Of a stretch of 6,588 bases of DNA, positions 6,584 to 6,588 are shown piece by piece; the first letter of the stretch is position 1; every line of letters starts with the position of its first letter. This DNA is from Porticoccaceae bacterium. Its GTDB lineage: Bacteria; Pseudomonadota; Gammaproteobacteria; Pseudomonadales; Porticoccaceae. The stretch is from assembly GCA_017858295.1 (NCBI GenBank), contig JAFMBU010000090.1, positions 1 to 6,588 of the forward strand, in the 5' to 3' direction. The notes under the pieces are model-generated. The model was not told the DNA's origin and did no database searches. It saw only the letters and a list, made by a program, of their open reading frames with translations. The translations under genes and the position numbers were made by a program.

Positions 6584-6588
6584 CCTCT

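Larger units (their letters stand above)
6488..6588 (-). promoter_or_regulatory. Leader and probable promoter region of the pil-chp operon
   Basis: These 101 AT-rich nucleotides precede pilG and contain no convincing ORF. One minus-strand sigma70-like candidate reads TTACAA (6568-6563), a 17-nt spacer and TAACTT (6545-6540), which would place the transcript start near 6533. An alternative -10 TATATT (6572-6567) would need a -35 beyond the window edge. On the plus strand a perfect TATAAT occurs at 6571-6576 without a good -35, which could serve a divergent gene outside the window. The region must hold control elements by position, but the exact promoter is a guess. Confidence 0.35.

Noticed and set aside
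1..6588. A previously undescribed system, mobile element, CRISPR array or RNA gene in the window.
   Set aside because: Every gene fits the known Pil-Chp operon in the known order. I saw no transposase, phage gene, spaced direct-repeat array, tRNA or rRNA sequence on either strand.

Overview
This window is a 5'-proximal piece of a Pil-Chp chemosensory operon, the Che-like pathway that controls type IV pilus extension and retraction (twitching motility and surface sensing) in Gammaproteobacteria. All genes lie on the minus strand, so transcription runs from the right edge to the left: pilG, pilH, pilI, pilJ, pilK, then chpA, which runs off the left edge. The order is the one known from Pseudomonas aeruginosa. 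The moderate base composition (about half GC by eye) and the divergence from Pseudomonas suggest another gammaproteobacterium. A marine heterotroph of the Cellvibrionales/SAR92 type is one guess, but the sequence does not prove it.

Layout from right to left: 6488-6588 is the upstream leader, with short repeats and a weak promoter candidate. pilG (6107-6487) and pilH (5724-6086) are stand-alone receiver proteins. pilI (5179-5712) is a CheW-type adaptor. A 75-nt gap follows, then pilJ (2779-5103), the membrane chemoreceptor. pilK (1864-2748) is a CheR-type methyltransferase. chpA (1-1867, partial) is the N-terminal part of the large CheA-like hybrid kinase. Only 11, 20 and 30 nt separate most neighbours, and pilK and chpA overlap by 4 nt (ATGA), so a single transcript with translational coupling is likely. 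No gene-free stretch exceeds about 100 nt.

How the parts work together (family knowledge): PilJ senses a signal in the periplasm and, through the adaptor PilI, controls ChpA autophosphorylation. ChpA passes phosphate to PilG, which promotes pilus extension, and to PilH, which promotes retraction or acts as a phosphate sink. PilK methylates PilJ for adaptation. The kinase and receiver domains of ChpA, and any chpB/chpC genes, lie outside the window.

Nothing here is a new kind of system. The points worth a second look are a roughly 104-residue acidic tail on PilJ, the true start of pilJ (the first ATG overlaps the Shine-Dalgarno sequence of a second ATG), GTG starts on pilI and pilK, the state of the phosphotransfer histidines in ChpA, and short repeats in front of pilG.
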